Shown here: positions 48,501 to 58,700 of the stretch, one piece after another
Layout of the letters: every line of letters begins with the position of its first letter
Position numbering within the stretch: the first letter of the stretch is position 1
Assembly: GCF_024362345.1 (NCBI RefSeq)
Contig: NZ_CP101505.1
Coordinates: forward strand, 1,074,001-1,138,000
Reading direction: 5' to 3'
Length of the DNA: 64,000 nt
From: Polaribacter dokdonensis
GTDB lineage: Bacteria > Bacteroidota > Bacteroidia > Flavobacteriales > Flavobacteriaceae
The notes under the pieces: model-generated
Databases searched by the model: none
Told to the model about the DNA's origin: nothing
The model's input: the letters and a program-made list of their open reading frames with translations, nothing else
Program-made: the position numbers and the translations under genes

Positions 48501-51500
48501 GCTTCAATTACTGAAGGTCAAACTAAAACATTAACTGGTACTCCAAATGGAGGAACTTGGTCAATCGTTTCTGGTGGAGGAACTATCAATGGAACAACTT
48601 ATACTCCAGCTGATATCAATACAAACACAACTGTAGTTATTCGTTATACAATTGCTGCTGATGGTGATTGTGCTGCTACATCTGATGATGTTACTTTTAC
48701 TGTAACTCCTGTTTGTGATGTGGTTGCTGATAATACAACTTCTACTGCTTCAATTACTGAAGGACAAACTAAAACATTAACTGGTACTCCAAATGGAGGA
48801 ACTTGGTCAATCGTTTCTGGTGGAGGAACTATCAATGGAACAACTTATACTCCAGCTGATATCAACACAAACACAACTGTAGTTATTCGTTATACAATTC
48901 CTGCTGATGGTGATTGTGCTTCTACAACTGATGACGTTACTTTTACTGTAACTCCTGTTTGTGATGTAGTTGCTGATAATACAACTTCTTCAGCAAGAAT
49001 CAGTGAAACAGAAACTAAAACTTTAAGCGGATCTCCTGCTGGAGGAACTTTCTCTATTGTTTCTGGAAGTGGTTCTATAAATGGAAACTTATATACACCT
49101 AACAATCTTATTTCTGATGAGAATGTAGTAATTCGTTATACAATTGCTGCTGATGGTGATTGTGCTGCTACAACTGATGACGTTACTTTTATTGTAGAAG
49201 CTTTACCTACAGCAACCGCTGTAAAAACAGATGTAACTTGTTACGGTTTAAATGATGGTACTATTACTATAACATTCGAAGACAATACTTCAAGAACAAA
49301 CATTGTATTCAGTTTAGATGGTGGAAATAACTATCAAGCTAAAGTTAGTGATGCTTCTGAAAGTGTTACATACTCTAACTTAGCACCTGGAACTTACGAT
49401 GTTTGGGCTAAATGGGGTGATAATGATTACCCAATTGATTTAGGTTCTGATTTAACCATTTCTGAACCTGCTGAAGTAGTAGTAGATAATACAACAGCTA
49501 CTGCAACTATTAATGAAGGGCAAACAAAAACATTAACTGCAACTCCTGCTGGTGGAACTTTCTCTATCGTTTCTGGAGGTGGAACTATTAATGGAAACAT
49601 TTATACCCCTGCAAATATTAATACAAATACAACTGTAAAAATTAGATACACATTACCTGCTAATGGTACATGTGCAGCTATCTCTGATGATGTTACATTT
49701 ACTGTAACTCCAGTTTGTATTACTGCTGATAACACAATTTCAACAGCAACTATTACTGAAAATCAAGCAAAAACTTTAAGTGGCTCTCCTGCTGGAGGAA
49801 CCTTCTCTATCGTTTCTGGTGGTGGAACTATTAACGGAAACACCTATTCTCCAGATGATATCAACACAAACACAACTGTAGTTATTCGTTATACAATTGC
49901 TGCTGATGGTGATTGTGCTGCTACAACTGATGATGTTACTTTTACTGTAACTCCTGTATGTGATGTGGTTGCTGATAACACAACTTCTACTGCTTCAATT
50001 ACTGAAGGACAAACTAAAACATTAACTGGTACTCCTAATGGAGGAACTTGGTCAATCGTTTCTGGTGGAGGAACTATCAATGGAACAACTTATACTCCAG
50101 CTGATATCAACACAAACACAACTGTAGTTATTCGTTATACGATTGCTGCTGATGGTGATTGTGCTGCTACATCTGATGATGTTACTTTCACAGTAACTCC
50201 TGTTTGTGATGTAGTTGCTGACAATACAACTTCAACTGCTTCAATTACTGAAGGACAAACTAAAACATTAACTGGTGCTCCAAATGGAGGAACTTGGTCA
50301 ATCGTTTCTGGTGGAGGAACTATCAATGGAACAACTTATACTCCAGTTGATATCAACACAAACACAACTGTAGTTATTCGTTATACGATTGCTGCTGATG
50401 GTGATTGTGCTGCTACATCTGATGATGTTACTTTCACAGTAACTCCTGTTTGTGATGTAGTTGCTGACAATACAACTTCAACTGCTTCAATTACTGAAGG
50501 ACAAACTAAAACATTAACTGGTACTCCAAATGGAGGAACTTGGTCAATCGTTTCTGGTGGAGGAACTATCAATGGAACAACTTATACTCCAGCTGATATC
50601 AACACAAACACAACTGTAGTAATTCGTTATACGATTGCTGCTGATGGTGATTGTGCTGCTACAACTGATGACGTTACTTTTACTGTAACTCCTGTTTGTG
50701 ATGTAGTTGCTGACAATACAACTTCTACTGCTTCAATTACTGAAGGTCAAACTAAAACATTAACTGGTACTCCAAATGGAGGAACTTGGTCAATCGTTTC
50801 TGGTGGAGGAACTATCAATGGAACAACTTATACTCCAGCTGATATCAATACAAACACAACTGTAGTTATTCGTTATACAATTGCTGCTGATGGTGATTGT
50901 GCTGCTACATCTGATGATGTTACTTTTACTGTAACTCCTGTTTGTGATGTGGTTGCTGATAATACAACTTCTACTGCTTCAATTACTGAAGGACAAACTA
51001 AAACATTAACTGGTACTCCAAATGGAGGAACTTGGTCAATCGTTTCTGGTGGAGGAACTATCAATGGAACAACTTATACTCCAGCTGATATCAACACAAA
51101 CACAACTGTAGTTATTCGTTATACAATTCCTGCTGATGGTGATTGTGCTGCTACAACTGATGACGTTGCTTTTACAGTAACTCCTATTTGTAATGATCCA
51201 ATCAATTCAGTTACTTCAAATTTAAACACTACTGAGAATACGCAATTAAACCTTAATAACACTAGTGTTTCAGGTGATGATTTAGTAACTGTAAGATTAA
51301 GAGTAAATAATGGAACTTTAAATGTTATTGTTAGAGTAAGTGGAACTAGAAATGATGTAAGAGTAAATGGTCCAGGCGACTTGTTAATTACAGGTAATGT
51401 AAGAACTATTAATTCTTATTTAAGTACATTAACATATACACCTAATACAGGTTTCTATGGTACAGATATCTTTACTATTGATTCTGGAAATAGTTGTGGT

Positions 51501-54500
51501 ACTATTATTACAAATAACTACAACATTACTGTAAATCAAAATTGTGAAATAGCTGATAATACAACCTCTGATGCCGATATTACCGAAGGTCAAACTAAAA
51601 CACTAACAGGAACTCCTGCTGGTGGTACTTGGTCTATCGTTTCTGGTGGTGGATCTATTAATGGATCTACTTATGCTCCTGATGATATTAATACAAATAC
51701 AATTGTAGTAATTCGTTATACAATTGCAGCTGATGACACATGTTCTTCAACTTCAGATGATGTTACTTTTACTGTTACACCAGTTTGTGATGTAATTGCA
51801 GATAATGCTACTTCTGATGCTACAATTAATGAAGGTGAAGCAAAAACATTAGTAGGATCTCCTGCTGGTGGAACTTGGGCTATTATTTCTGGTGGTGGAT
51901 CTATCAATGGAAACACATACTCTCCAGATGATATCAATACAAACACAACTGTAGTTATTCGTTATACGATTGCTGCTGATGGTGATTGTGCTGCTACAAC
52001 TGATGACGTTACTTTTACTGTAACTCCTGTATGTGATGTGGTTGCTGATAATACAACTACAGCAACAACAATCAACGAAGGACAAACTAAAACACTAACA
52101 GGTAATCCTACAGGTGGAACTTTCTCTGTAGTTTCTGGTGGAGGTACTATAAATGGTAATATTTATACTCCTGCTGATGTATCTACAGATACAACTGTTA
52201 TTATAAGATATACAATTGCTGCAAGTGGTTCTTGTGCTGCTTCTACAAGTGATGTTACATTTACTGTAACTGAAGGTAGTTGTACACAAACTCCTACTGA
52301 AGCTGCATTAGGTTTTAACGTATTTACTTTAGAAGGTTTACAATTATCTACAAATGAAACTGAAGGTAGTGTAGCTACTGGAGGAGACTTAACACTATCT
52401 GGAAACTACCAAATTACAACAAATGATCCTGGATCTTTCCAAGTGAATAATGTTCCTGTTGGCTTAGTTGTTGGTGGTAAAGTAAATTATCAATCAGGTA
52501 ATTCATTACAGATTAACCAAAACACTTATGTGAAAATTGGAAATAGTAATGGATCTACAGTTTGGTATAAAGATCAAAACAATGCATTTTCTCCTATTAG
52601 AATTACTAAAAATTCTAGTTATAATTCTTCACCAAGAATTAACTTGCAAGCAAATGCAAATCAATTAAATGTTTCATCTACTAACAACCCTGTATTTGAA
52701 AGTAATGTTATAGATTTTGCAAGTGCTTTTCAAACATTAAGAGGTAATTCAACAAATTTATCTCAATATGCGAATAATGCACAATTAACAAATCCTAATG
52801 GACAGCCAATATCTAATACTAATTTACCAAATCAAGTAAAAATTAATTTACAAGCTGGTGTTAACTATTTAAATGTTACTGGTTCAGATTTAAATAATGT
52901 AAGTGTATTTACTTATAATAATAAGCCTAGTGCAACTAACATTTTAGTAATAAATGTAGATGCAGCTGGATCTTTTGACTGGTCTGTTTGGAATCAAGCA
53001 GGAGTTGGTCAGCAAGATGCACCATACATTATTTATAACTTCTATAATACAACTACATTAAATGTTGTAGGAAACTCTACAGTTGTGGGTTCTTTATTTG
53101 CACCATTTGCAGATATCAACAAAACTGTAAATCAATCTAATATAGAAGGTCAAGTAATTGCGAAATCTTTTAATCATTCTGGAGGTGAAGTACACTCTGC
53201 TAATTTCTTACCAGCTATTTCTGGCTGTACAACTAGCACAGGTATTGCTCCAACTGCTGAGTTTAATGTAAATAACAACAACCAATGTTTTGATGGTAAT
53301 TCTTTCGAATTTACAAATACATCAAATACTGGTAATGTATCTCAACCAAATGATCCTATTACTTATGCTTGGGACTTTGGAGATGGAACTAGTAGCACTT
53401 TAATGAGTCCTACTAAATCATACGCAAATTCAGGTACATATACTGTAACCATGACTGCTACAAACAGTGTTGGATCAGATTCTACAACAACTCAAGTTAT
53501 TGTAAAACAAGATTTAGACATCACTTTAACTACAAGCTCTGTTAGTAATGGAGATGGAAGTGTAACTAAAACATTCTCAATTGACAATCCTGCTAATTTT
53601 CAATCTTATGACTGGTCTTTACTAGCCTCTGATGGATCTTTAGTAGCTAATATTGGTACAAATGTAACAACAGCTACAGCAACAGTTTCTGATGCTGGTT
53701 TATACTATGTAGAAATTATTGCAGAAGATATTAATGGATGTACTAAAACTCATAGATTCTCTGTTACAGTAACTTCAGGCGAAGTAACAGGAGGTAATTC
53801 TGGAGGAGTTGAGTCTGAGTCTTTAGGTGATGCTATTTCTAAAATTTATGTAGGTAGAAAAAAGAATTCTGTACCTACTACTTTCGTAAAATCTGACGCA
53901 AATCTTTACAACAAAGCTAAGATGAAAGCTGAGCAGCCTTACCAAGGTAAAGGTCAAACTATGTTAGACATGTTCCCTACTGAGTTAGTAGCTGGTAATG
54001 TAGCTAATGTAACCTCTCCTACTGATATCTTAGATTACACTGTAGCTGATGAAGTATTGTCTGTAGATTTCTCTTTAGATGGTAAAACAAAAGGTGTAGT
54101 ATTAGGAGTAAAAACTTCTGATAAAATCTATAACCATACCAAAGCTTCTTGTGATAGATTAAGAGGTGCTGAGATTTTAAACATTCAAACTGTACAGTTA
54201 GAAGGTTACAACTTCTTAATGCAAGGTATTAAGCAAAGAAATGGTGTAGTAGAATACGCAATCTCTTTTGCAACTGCTAAGAATAATAATGATACAAATT
54301 ATACAATTCAAACTAACTGGTATGTTAACAACTACATCAAATTTAATGATGTGTATAACTTCCAAGTTTGGACAACTAATCCTGCTGATACTCAAAAATT
54401 AGTAGTAGATATTTTAAACAACTTAAAAGCATTTATTCCTGTAACTCAAACAGAAGTGCAGAAAGTACCTAAAACGTATGCTGCTAAAATCTCTAGAGAG

Positions 54501-55493
54501 AAAAACGAGTTGGTAGTATTATTAAGAAGTACTCAAAAAGGTTTAAACACTGAGATTTCTATGGAAGAAATCTACTCTGAGACTGCTAACAATGTGAAGT
54601 TTAGATATAACCCAGTAAACACTGAGTTAGAGCAAACATTAAGAGTAGATATTGCTGATGGTTATGAATATGATGGTTTAGTAAAAGTTGATGGTGAAGT
54701 AGAAGATGCTTTTTATCATGCAGATGGTAACTGGGGATTAGATTTCGATGCTAGCTATACTAAAATTAAAGATTACTTTGTATCTAATAGTTTTGATAGA
54801 ACTTATCAAGATGATGAGCATGCAATCAATAGAAACGTAGCACTTAGAGCAACAAGTGACTTTGATTACCTAACATTATACAAATCTTTATTACCTGGTA
54901 CTTTAGCTGCTGATTATTCTGAATACAACTATTTATCTTTCACTGCTAAAGGTTCTGGACTTATTGAATTAGGTTTAATTAAAAAATCTATCGAAGATTG
55001 GAAAGCACAATATAGAGTTATGGTAGATTTATCTGAAGAAGAGCAAACTTATTATGTTCCTTTTGACATCTTTACATCTAGTGCTAGTCAAGAAAATTTA
55101 ACAGCTGAAGATTTAACAACATTATTATTTACCTTCTTACCTGTAGAGGCCCAAACTAAAGAATTAGATTTAACAATCTCTGACGTGAAGTTTACCAAAA
55201 TTGCAGTAGAAGATCAAATTGTAAATAAAATTGAGAAGTTCGAAAACGAATTTATGGCATATCCAAACCCTTCTCAAGGTAATGTAAACTTGTTATTATT
55301 TAGTCAAGTAGATACTGAAGCAACTGTTACTTTAACAGACATCACTGGTAAGACTATTTACAAAGAAAACGTAAACTTAAATACTGGTAAAAACGAACTA
55401 GACTTTAACTTTAGAGTTAAAACTGGAGTTATGTTACTTAAAGTAGCTAGTAAAGAAACAAACTATGGTACTTCTAAAATTATTTTTAGATAA
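45510..55493 (+). CDS. giant T9SS surface protein: Ig-like repeats, SprB repeats, choice-of-anchor A
   Basis: From the ATG at 45510 the product has 3327 residues (the frame reaches 45456). A signal peptide follows an N-terminal Lys/Gln stretch (ending TTGIVSQ). An about 460-residue head is followed by 18 copies of an 82-residue Ig-like repeat (TKTLTGTPNGGTWSIVSGGG core), interrupted by two SprB-type repeats (about 47463-47735 and 49199-49475) and a cadherin-like domain (about 51190-51545). Then come a choice-of-anchor A domain (about 52300-53215), a PKD domain (DFGDGTSS), and a 575-residue C-terminal region with a type A T9SS sorting domain (AYPNPSQGN...). It is very likely a secreted adhesin or matrix protein. 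SprB-like repeats hint at surface motility or adhesion, but this is inference. Confidence 0.88.
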   Translation: MKKITQSQTKKFDIIALANKLNSKTLLTFLVLVFISTTGIVSQNTSNPTGKASIRQASGAVAKSGSKTNYEDFFSLDTYSTNSRTNVCSPESSLLITEASSWGISRSTINDSGIPSFCLSLYDTAPKEDDIFNTTLNPLADISFNNSNLSNSSIINKVQKVMSLMKHNSYAPSSTPSSLTDNFYRAIAVAVWHYTDNLDTTNYNYQWTGADGNTYSVNNIKTWVSNGTLSAADAIWLVPQNNDRQPEVLLNDNTSSDCCPSLPSLTLSSVTPTNNNGSVKINSSNRTQFYGISSLNAVSYDGPTTIATATELPNSLPATIISNISDNGGTYIIRAFTNYDDCFYDYQITVPASTGSNCISTYASYQSDVNSVNGKNNVAGAPDGNFAEIHSSNQQLIVDFNQTFPAGTEYIITWRVRSGVNGTAYIDLSESTSSNSGFVSHPTTPQTTSNSFITTTVVSNSSFRYVAFDKGNINHTDYDLDAVEVKVCVPCEAADNTTTSTSINEGQTKTLSGSPAGGTFSIISGGGSINGSTYTPDDINTNTNVVIRYSIAADGSCAASTDDVTFTVTPVCDVVADNTTSTASITESETKTLTGSPAGGTFSIVSGGGTINGNTYTPDDINGDTSVTIRYTIAADGDCAATTDDVTFTVKVLQSVNVSSTNVTCYGLDDGTITFTFDDATSRTHLEFSLDGGANYLAQVADDSGSVTYSNIAPGTYDVWVRWGNDELPRDLGADVTISEPAEVVVDNTTATATINEGQTKTLTATPAGGTFSIVSGGGTINGNIYTPANINTNTTVKIRYTLPANGTCAAISDDVTFTVTPVCITADNTISTATITENQAKTLSGSPAGGTFSIVSGGGTINGNTYSPDDINTNTTVVIRYTIAADGDCAATSDDVTFTVTPVCDVVANNTTSTASITEGQTKTLTGTPNGGTWSIVSGGGTINGTTYTPADINTNTTVVIRYTIAADGDCAATTDDVTFTVTPVCDVVADNTTSTASITEGQTKTLTGTPNGGTWSIVSGGGTINGTTYTPADINTNTTVVIRYTIAADGDCAATSDDVTFTVTPVCDVVADNTTSTASITEGQTKTLTGTPNGGTWSIVSGGGTINGTTYTPADINTNTTVVIRYTIPADGDCASTTDDVTFTVTPVCDVVADNTTSSARISETETKTLSGSPAGGTFSIVSGSGSINGNLYTPNNLISDENVVIRYTIAADGDCAATTDDVTFIVEALPTATAVKTDVTCYGLNDGTITITFEDNTSRTNIVFSLDGGNNYQAKVSDASESVTYSNLAPGTYDVWAKWGDNDYPIDLGSDLTISEPAEVVVDNTTATATINEGQTKTLTATPAGGTFSIVSGGGTINGNIYTPANINTNTTVKIRYTLPANGTCAAISDDVTFTVTPVCITADNTISTATITENQAKTLSGSPAGGTFSIVSGGGTINGNTYSPDDINTNTTVVIRYTIAADGDCAATTDDVTFTVTPVCDVVADNTTSTASITEGQTKTLTGTPNGGTWSIVSGGGTINGTTYTPADINTNTTVVIRYTIAADGDCAATSDDVTFTVTPVCDVVADNTTSTASITEGQTKTLTGAPNGGTWSIVSGGGTINGTTYTPVDINTNTTVVIRYTIAADGDCAATSDDVTFTVTPVCDVVADNTTSTASITEGQTKTLTGTPNGGTWSIVSGGGTINGTTYTPADINTNTTVVIRYTIAADGDCAATTDDVTFTVTPVCDVVADNTTSTASITEGQTKTLTGTPNGGTWSIVSGGGTINGTTYTPADINTNTTVVIRYTIAADGDCAATSDDVTFTVTPVCDVVADNTTSTASITEGQTKTLTGTPNGGTWSIVSGGGTINGTTYTPADINTNTTVVIRYTIPADGDCAATTDDVAFTVTPICNDPINSVTSNLNTTENTQLNLNNTSVSGDDLVTVRLRVNNGTLNVIVRVSGTRNDVRVNGPGDLLITGNVRTINSYLSTLTYTPNTGFYGTDIFTIDSGNSCGTIITNNYNITVNQNCEIADNTTSDADITEGQTKTLTGTPAGGTWSIVSGGGSINGSTYAPDDINTNTIVVIRYTIAADDTCSSTSDDVTFTVTPVCDVIADNATSDATINEGEAKTLVGSPAGGTWAIISGGGSINGNTYSPDDINTNTTVVIRYTIAADGDCAATTDDVTFTVTPVCDVVADNTTTATTINEGQTKTLTGNPTGGTFSVVSGGGTINGNIYTPADVSTDTTVIIRYTIAASGSCAASTSDVTFTVTEGSCTQTPTEAALGFNVFTLEGLQLSTNETEGSVATGGDLTLSGNYQITTNDPGSFQVNNVPVGLVVGGKVNYQSGNSLQINQNTYVKIGNSNGSTVWYKDQNNAFSPIRITKNSSYNSSPRINLQANANQLNVSSTNNPVFESNVIDFASAFQTLRGNSTNLSQYANNAQLTNPNGQPISNTNLPNQVKINLQAGVNYLNVTGSDLNNVSVFTYNNKPSATNILVINVDAAGSFDWSVWNQAGVGQQDAPYIIYNFYNTTTLNVVGNSTVVGSLFAPFADINKTVNQSNIEGQVIAKSFNHSGGEVHSANFLPAISGCTTSTGIAPTAEFNVNNNNQCFDGNSFEFTNTSNTGNVSQPNDPITYAWDFGDGTSSTLMSPTKSYANSGTYTVTMTATNSVGSDSTTTQVIVKQDLDITLTTSSVSNGDGSVTKTFSIDNPANFQSYDWSLLASDGSLVANIGTNVTTATATVSDAGLYYVEIIAEDINGCTKTHRFSVTVTSGEVTGGNSGGVESESLGDAISKIYVGRKKNSVPTTFVKSDANLYNKAKMKAEQPYQGKGQTMLDMFPTELVAGNVANVTSPTDILDYTVADEVLSVDFSLDGKTKGVVLGVKTSDKIYNHTKASCDRLRGAEILNIQTVQLEGYNFLMQGIKQRNGVVEYAISFATAKNNNDTNYTIQTNWYVNNYIKFNDVYNFQVWTTNPADTQKLVVDILNNLKAFIPVTQTEVQKVPKTYAAKISREKNELVVLLRSTQKGLNTEISMEEIYSETANNVKFRYNPVNTELEQTLRVDIADGYEYDGLVKVDGEVEDAFYHADGNWGLDFDASYTKIKDYFVSNSFDRTYQDDEHAINRNVALRATSDFDYLTLYKSLLPGTLAADYSEYNYLSFTAKGSGLIELGLIKKSIEDWKAQYRVMVDLSEEEQTYYVPFDIFTSSASQENLTAEDLTTLLFTFLPVEAQTKELDLTISDVKFTKIAVEDQIVNKIEKFENEFMAYPNPSQGNVNLLLFSQVDTEATVTLTDITGKTIYKENVNLNTGKNELDFNFRVKTGVMLLKVASKETNYGTSKIIFR
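46989..52275 (+). repeat. array of 18 tandem 246-bp (82-residue) repeats with two SprB inserts
   Basis: Each unit begins with A/V-D-N-T-T and ends ...TFTVTPVC; unit starts are 246 bp apart (46989, 47235, ...). Units 5-7 and 11-15 are nearly identical in DNA. The block around the first SprB repeat is duplicated around the second at a distance of 1737 bp (47721 and 49458), and units 6-7 recur as 14-15 at 2229 bp. Units 1, 2, 8 and 16-18 are the most divergent, as expected at array ends. Confidence 0.92.
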
Positions 55494-55507
55494 AACCTAA
55501 GCAAAAT

Positions 55508-55587
55508 ATCAATAGTCGAAATAATTTTTAGGGGTATTAATTTAAGACTATTGATCCCAAGAGCTGACGTAAGTCAGCTCTTTTTTT
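55508..55587 (+). terminator. two hairpins and terminator after the giant gene
   Basis: A 10-bp stem (ATCAATAGTC at 55508-55517 with GACTATTGAT at 55546-55555) spans a 28-base loop. It is followed by GAGCTGAC-GTAA-GTCAGCTC (55561-55580) and seven T. The second hairpin is a standard intrinsic terminator; the first could be a 3'-end stabiliser. Confidence 0.85.
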
Positions 55588-55694
55588 ATGGTTAAAACCT
55601 AAAAAATAAGCTTTAAACTAATAATCTTTACACTCTTCTTAAATTTAAATAATTGATTTTCACGTAAATTACATGGCATCAATAATAAAAAATG

Positions 55695-55759
55695 TATATT
55701 TGCATTACCCCAAAATTTATTAATACCCTATTTCAACACTAGATTATATTTATAATCTA
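55695..55759 (+). promoter_or_regulatory. promoter and 20-bp palindromic leader hairpin
   Basis: A -7 element TATATTTG (55695-55702) has no clear TTTG at -33. TAGATTATATTTATAATCTA (55740-55759) is an exact palindrome that ends 19 bases before the ATG, so the mRNA would form a hairpin close to the start. The same sequence recurs at 61764-61828. Confidence 0.5.
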
Positions 55760-55778
55760 CTAAAATGACACATCCCTA

Positions 55779-58700
55779 ATGGATTACGTACATGGAATAA
55801 CGGTTAATAAAAAGAACACTTCTATACTCAAAATTGGGGTAGTTTTCCTTTTAATTTTCTTTTCGACTTTAAACATTAATGCACAATGTGTAAATGCTAC
55901 AGATTGTGATGGAGATGGAATATCAAATAGTATCGATTTAGATGATGACAATGATGGTATTTTAGATACAGATGAATTTAGCTGTCCTACAGTAGCATCT
56001 GGTTCAATTGTATCTTTTATAATTGACAGTAAGCCACAAACTACTTCTAGTAAAACTGTAAATTCTTTTTCTAACTCAGCATCACCTTTTTCTCAAAATA
56101 CATCTTACACACTTTCTTACGGAACAAGCTTAGGAAAACGTTTAGAAGGTTTTGAGTTGAGCTCTGGTAATATCATTAAGGTAGATGAAGATGCATCTGT
56201 AGGTAATATTACATTTAGAAGAGCTACAAGTGGCTCTGCTCCTACCAATCAAATTATTTGGATCGAAAACGATGGTCATACAAACACAACGAACGCAACC
56301 CAATTACATACTACAGAAGTAAGTAATATGGCTGAAACTTTTTCTCACGGATTTTATAATGTTGGAAGTGATAATGTTTTTGATAATAGCACATCTTCTC
56401 AAAACAACAATAATATAGAAAGAGTAGATGTAGTTTTTGATGATGGATATTTCATCAACTCAAACAACAACCAATATGTAACTGTTGGTGAAAGAGGAAA
56501 AAACAATTTTATTGATATTGCAATTATTACAAGTATAGACAGTAATGGAACACCAACTTCTTACAGTTCTGTTTACAGAGTAACTACAGCCTCTATGACA
56601 ACCATAGAAAAGTTACCCTCTACAGTTTTAAGAAAAGAAATTTCTGATACTGAGTTTAGACCAAGTACAGCACTAAATCAAGATGTAGCAATAAGAGCTG
56701 TTACATTCGCAGATTTTGGAGTTGCCAATGGCACTACCATTTATGGTTATTCAATTTTTCCTCCAGATTACAATACTTCTAATTTATTAGATTGGACAAC
56801 TTTTCCGACAAATACAAACTCATCATTGGGTGGTTTAGATTTAGTTTTATTTAATTATTTTTCATCAGATTGTATTTATAGAGATACAGATGGTGATGGT
56901 TTGCCTGATAGTAAGGACACAGATTCAGATAATGATGGTTGTCCAGATGCTATAGAAGGTTTAGGAGCATATACATCATCAGAAGTAAACAACACTTTAG
57001 CAGGAGGTAGTAATGGTGGTAGTTTATTAAATTTTCCACCAACAATAAATAATAATGGAATTCCGACTGCTGTTGGAACAACCATTGGTGGTAATGAAAC
57101 TTTTGGCCAAGCAACTAGCACTAATGTAGTTACAGCCGAACAAATTAACATAACTATATTTCCTACGAGTACAACAGTAAATAAAACTGATAATGCCACG
57201 TTTACTGCTGGAGCATCTTCCATATCTACTACAACTTTTGTTGCTGGTTCTCCAGATTACACAATTCCTCCAGGTACAAATACATCTGGAACCTTGAGTT
57301 ACAAATGGTTTAAAAATAGCGCACCAAGTACAATTTTATCAACAGCAACTACTTTAAATATAAATGCTGCAACTATAGCAGATATTGGAGATTATACATT
57401 ACAAATTATAGGAGTTGATAACAATTGTCCAGAAGAAGTTGTTTTTACATTATCTGTAAATGACACACCAACTACTGTTGATGATACTTTTAGCGTAAAT
57501 GAAAACAGTTACAACAATAGTTTAGATGTTTTAAATAATGATACTTTTGGTAATGATGGGCCTAATACTGGCACAATAGTATTACCAAGTGGAAGCACAG
57601 CTAATGGAGGCACTGTAACAGTAGATGATGCAGGTACTCCAAACGATCCTACAGATGATAAAATTTTATATACACCATCTGGTTCTGCTGCAAATGATAG
57701 TTTCACTTACACTATTATTGATAGTAATGGAGATACTTCAACTGCAAATGTTAATTTAAGTATAAGCAGTGTTGTAGATTGTAATGATAGCCCAACAGCT
57801 CCTGCACAAGGTTTTAATGTGTTTGTAGAGCAAAATATGAATGTAAAATCAACAGAAACTAAAGGAAGTGTTGCTGTTGGTAGAAATTTAAATATTAAAG
57901 GAGACTATAATGTTGCTACAGATGATTGTGGAGATTTTGATACAAATGGACTAAAAACAGGCCTTTTAGTTGGTAACAAAGTAAACTATCCACTAAATAC
58001 TGTGATTAACACTGCTGATGATATTTGCAATTGTGGAGATCCTACAATTGTAAATAATGGAAGTTTTGAAACTGGAGCAGTTACAAATACTTGGACATTA
58101 AAAGACGAAGCAGATATTCCAGGTTGGTATACAACAGCTACTGATAATAAAATTGAAATTTGGAAATCTGGTTTTCAGGGTAAAAATGCACAATCAGGAA
58201 ATTATATTGCAGAAATTAATGCAAATCAAAGAGCTGCATTATATCAGGTTATTTGTGCAGAACCAGGCTCAGTTTTAAATTGGTCTATTTGGCATAGAGG
58301 AAGACGTGGCATTGATGTTGCCAATGTAAAAATAGGAGTTTCTTTAAACTCAGCTAGTATAGAAGAAACCATGAGTACAGATCAAAATGCTTGGGTAAAT
58401 TATACTGGTTCTTACACTGTTCCTGCAGGTGAACACACTGTATATTTCGTTTTTGAATCGGTATCTAGTCAACCATATAACAATTTATCTTATGGTAATT
58501 TGATTGATAATTTTGAAGTTACCAAAACAACAACAGGAACATGTCCTGCAGGAGGTTCAAATCCTAATGGATTATTAACAGTTGTCAACCCAAATTACTA
58601 TACTAAAATTGGTAAAAGCAGTGGTTCAGTTGCTTGGTATTTTGATGAGCAGAATGCAGCTGCAAATATGAGAGTAACTCCAAATGGAACTTATAATTCT

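Noticed and set aside
48152..51064. Series of nearly identical 63-residue minus-strand ORFs at 246-bp spacing
   Set aside because: They are antisense shadows of the Ig-like repeat array; their spacing is that of the coding repeat and they have no start or promoter signals.
46989..52275. Regular repeats that could be mistaken for a CRISPR array
   Set aside because: The period of 246 bp is a multiple of three inside an open frame, and there are no short palindromic repeats with unique spacers and no cas genes.
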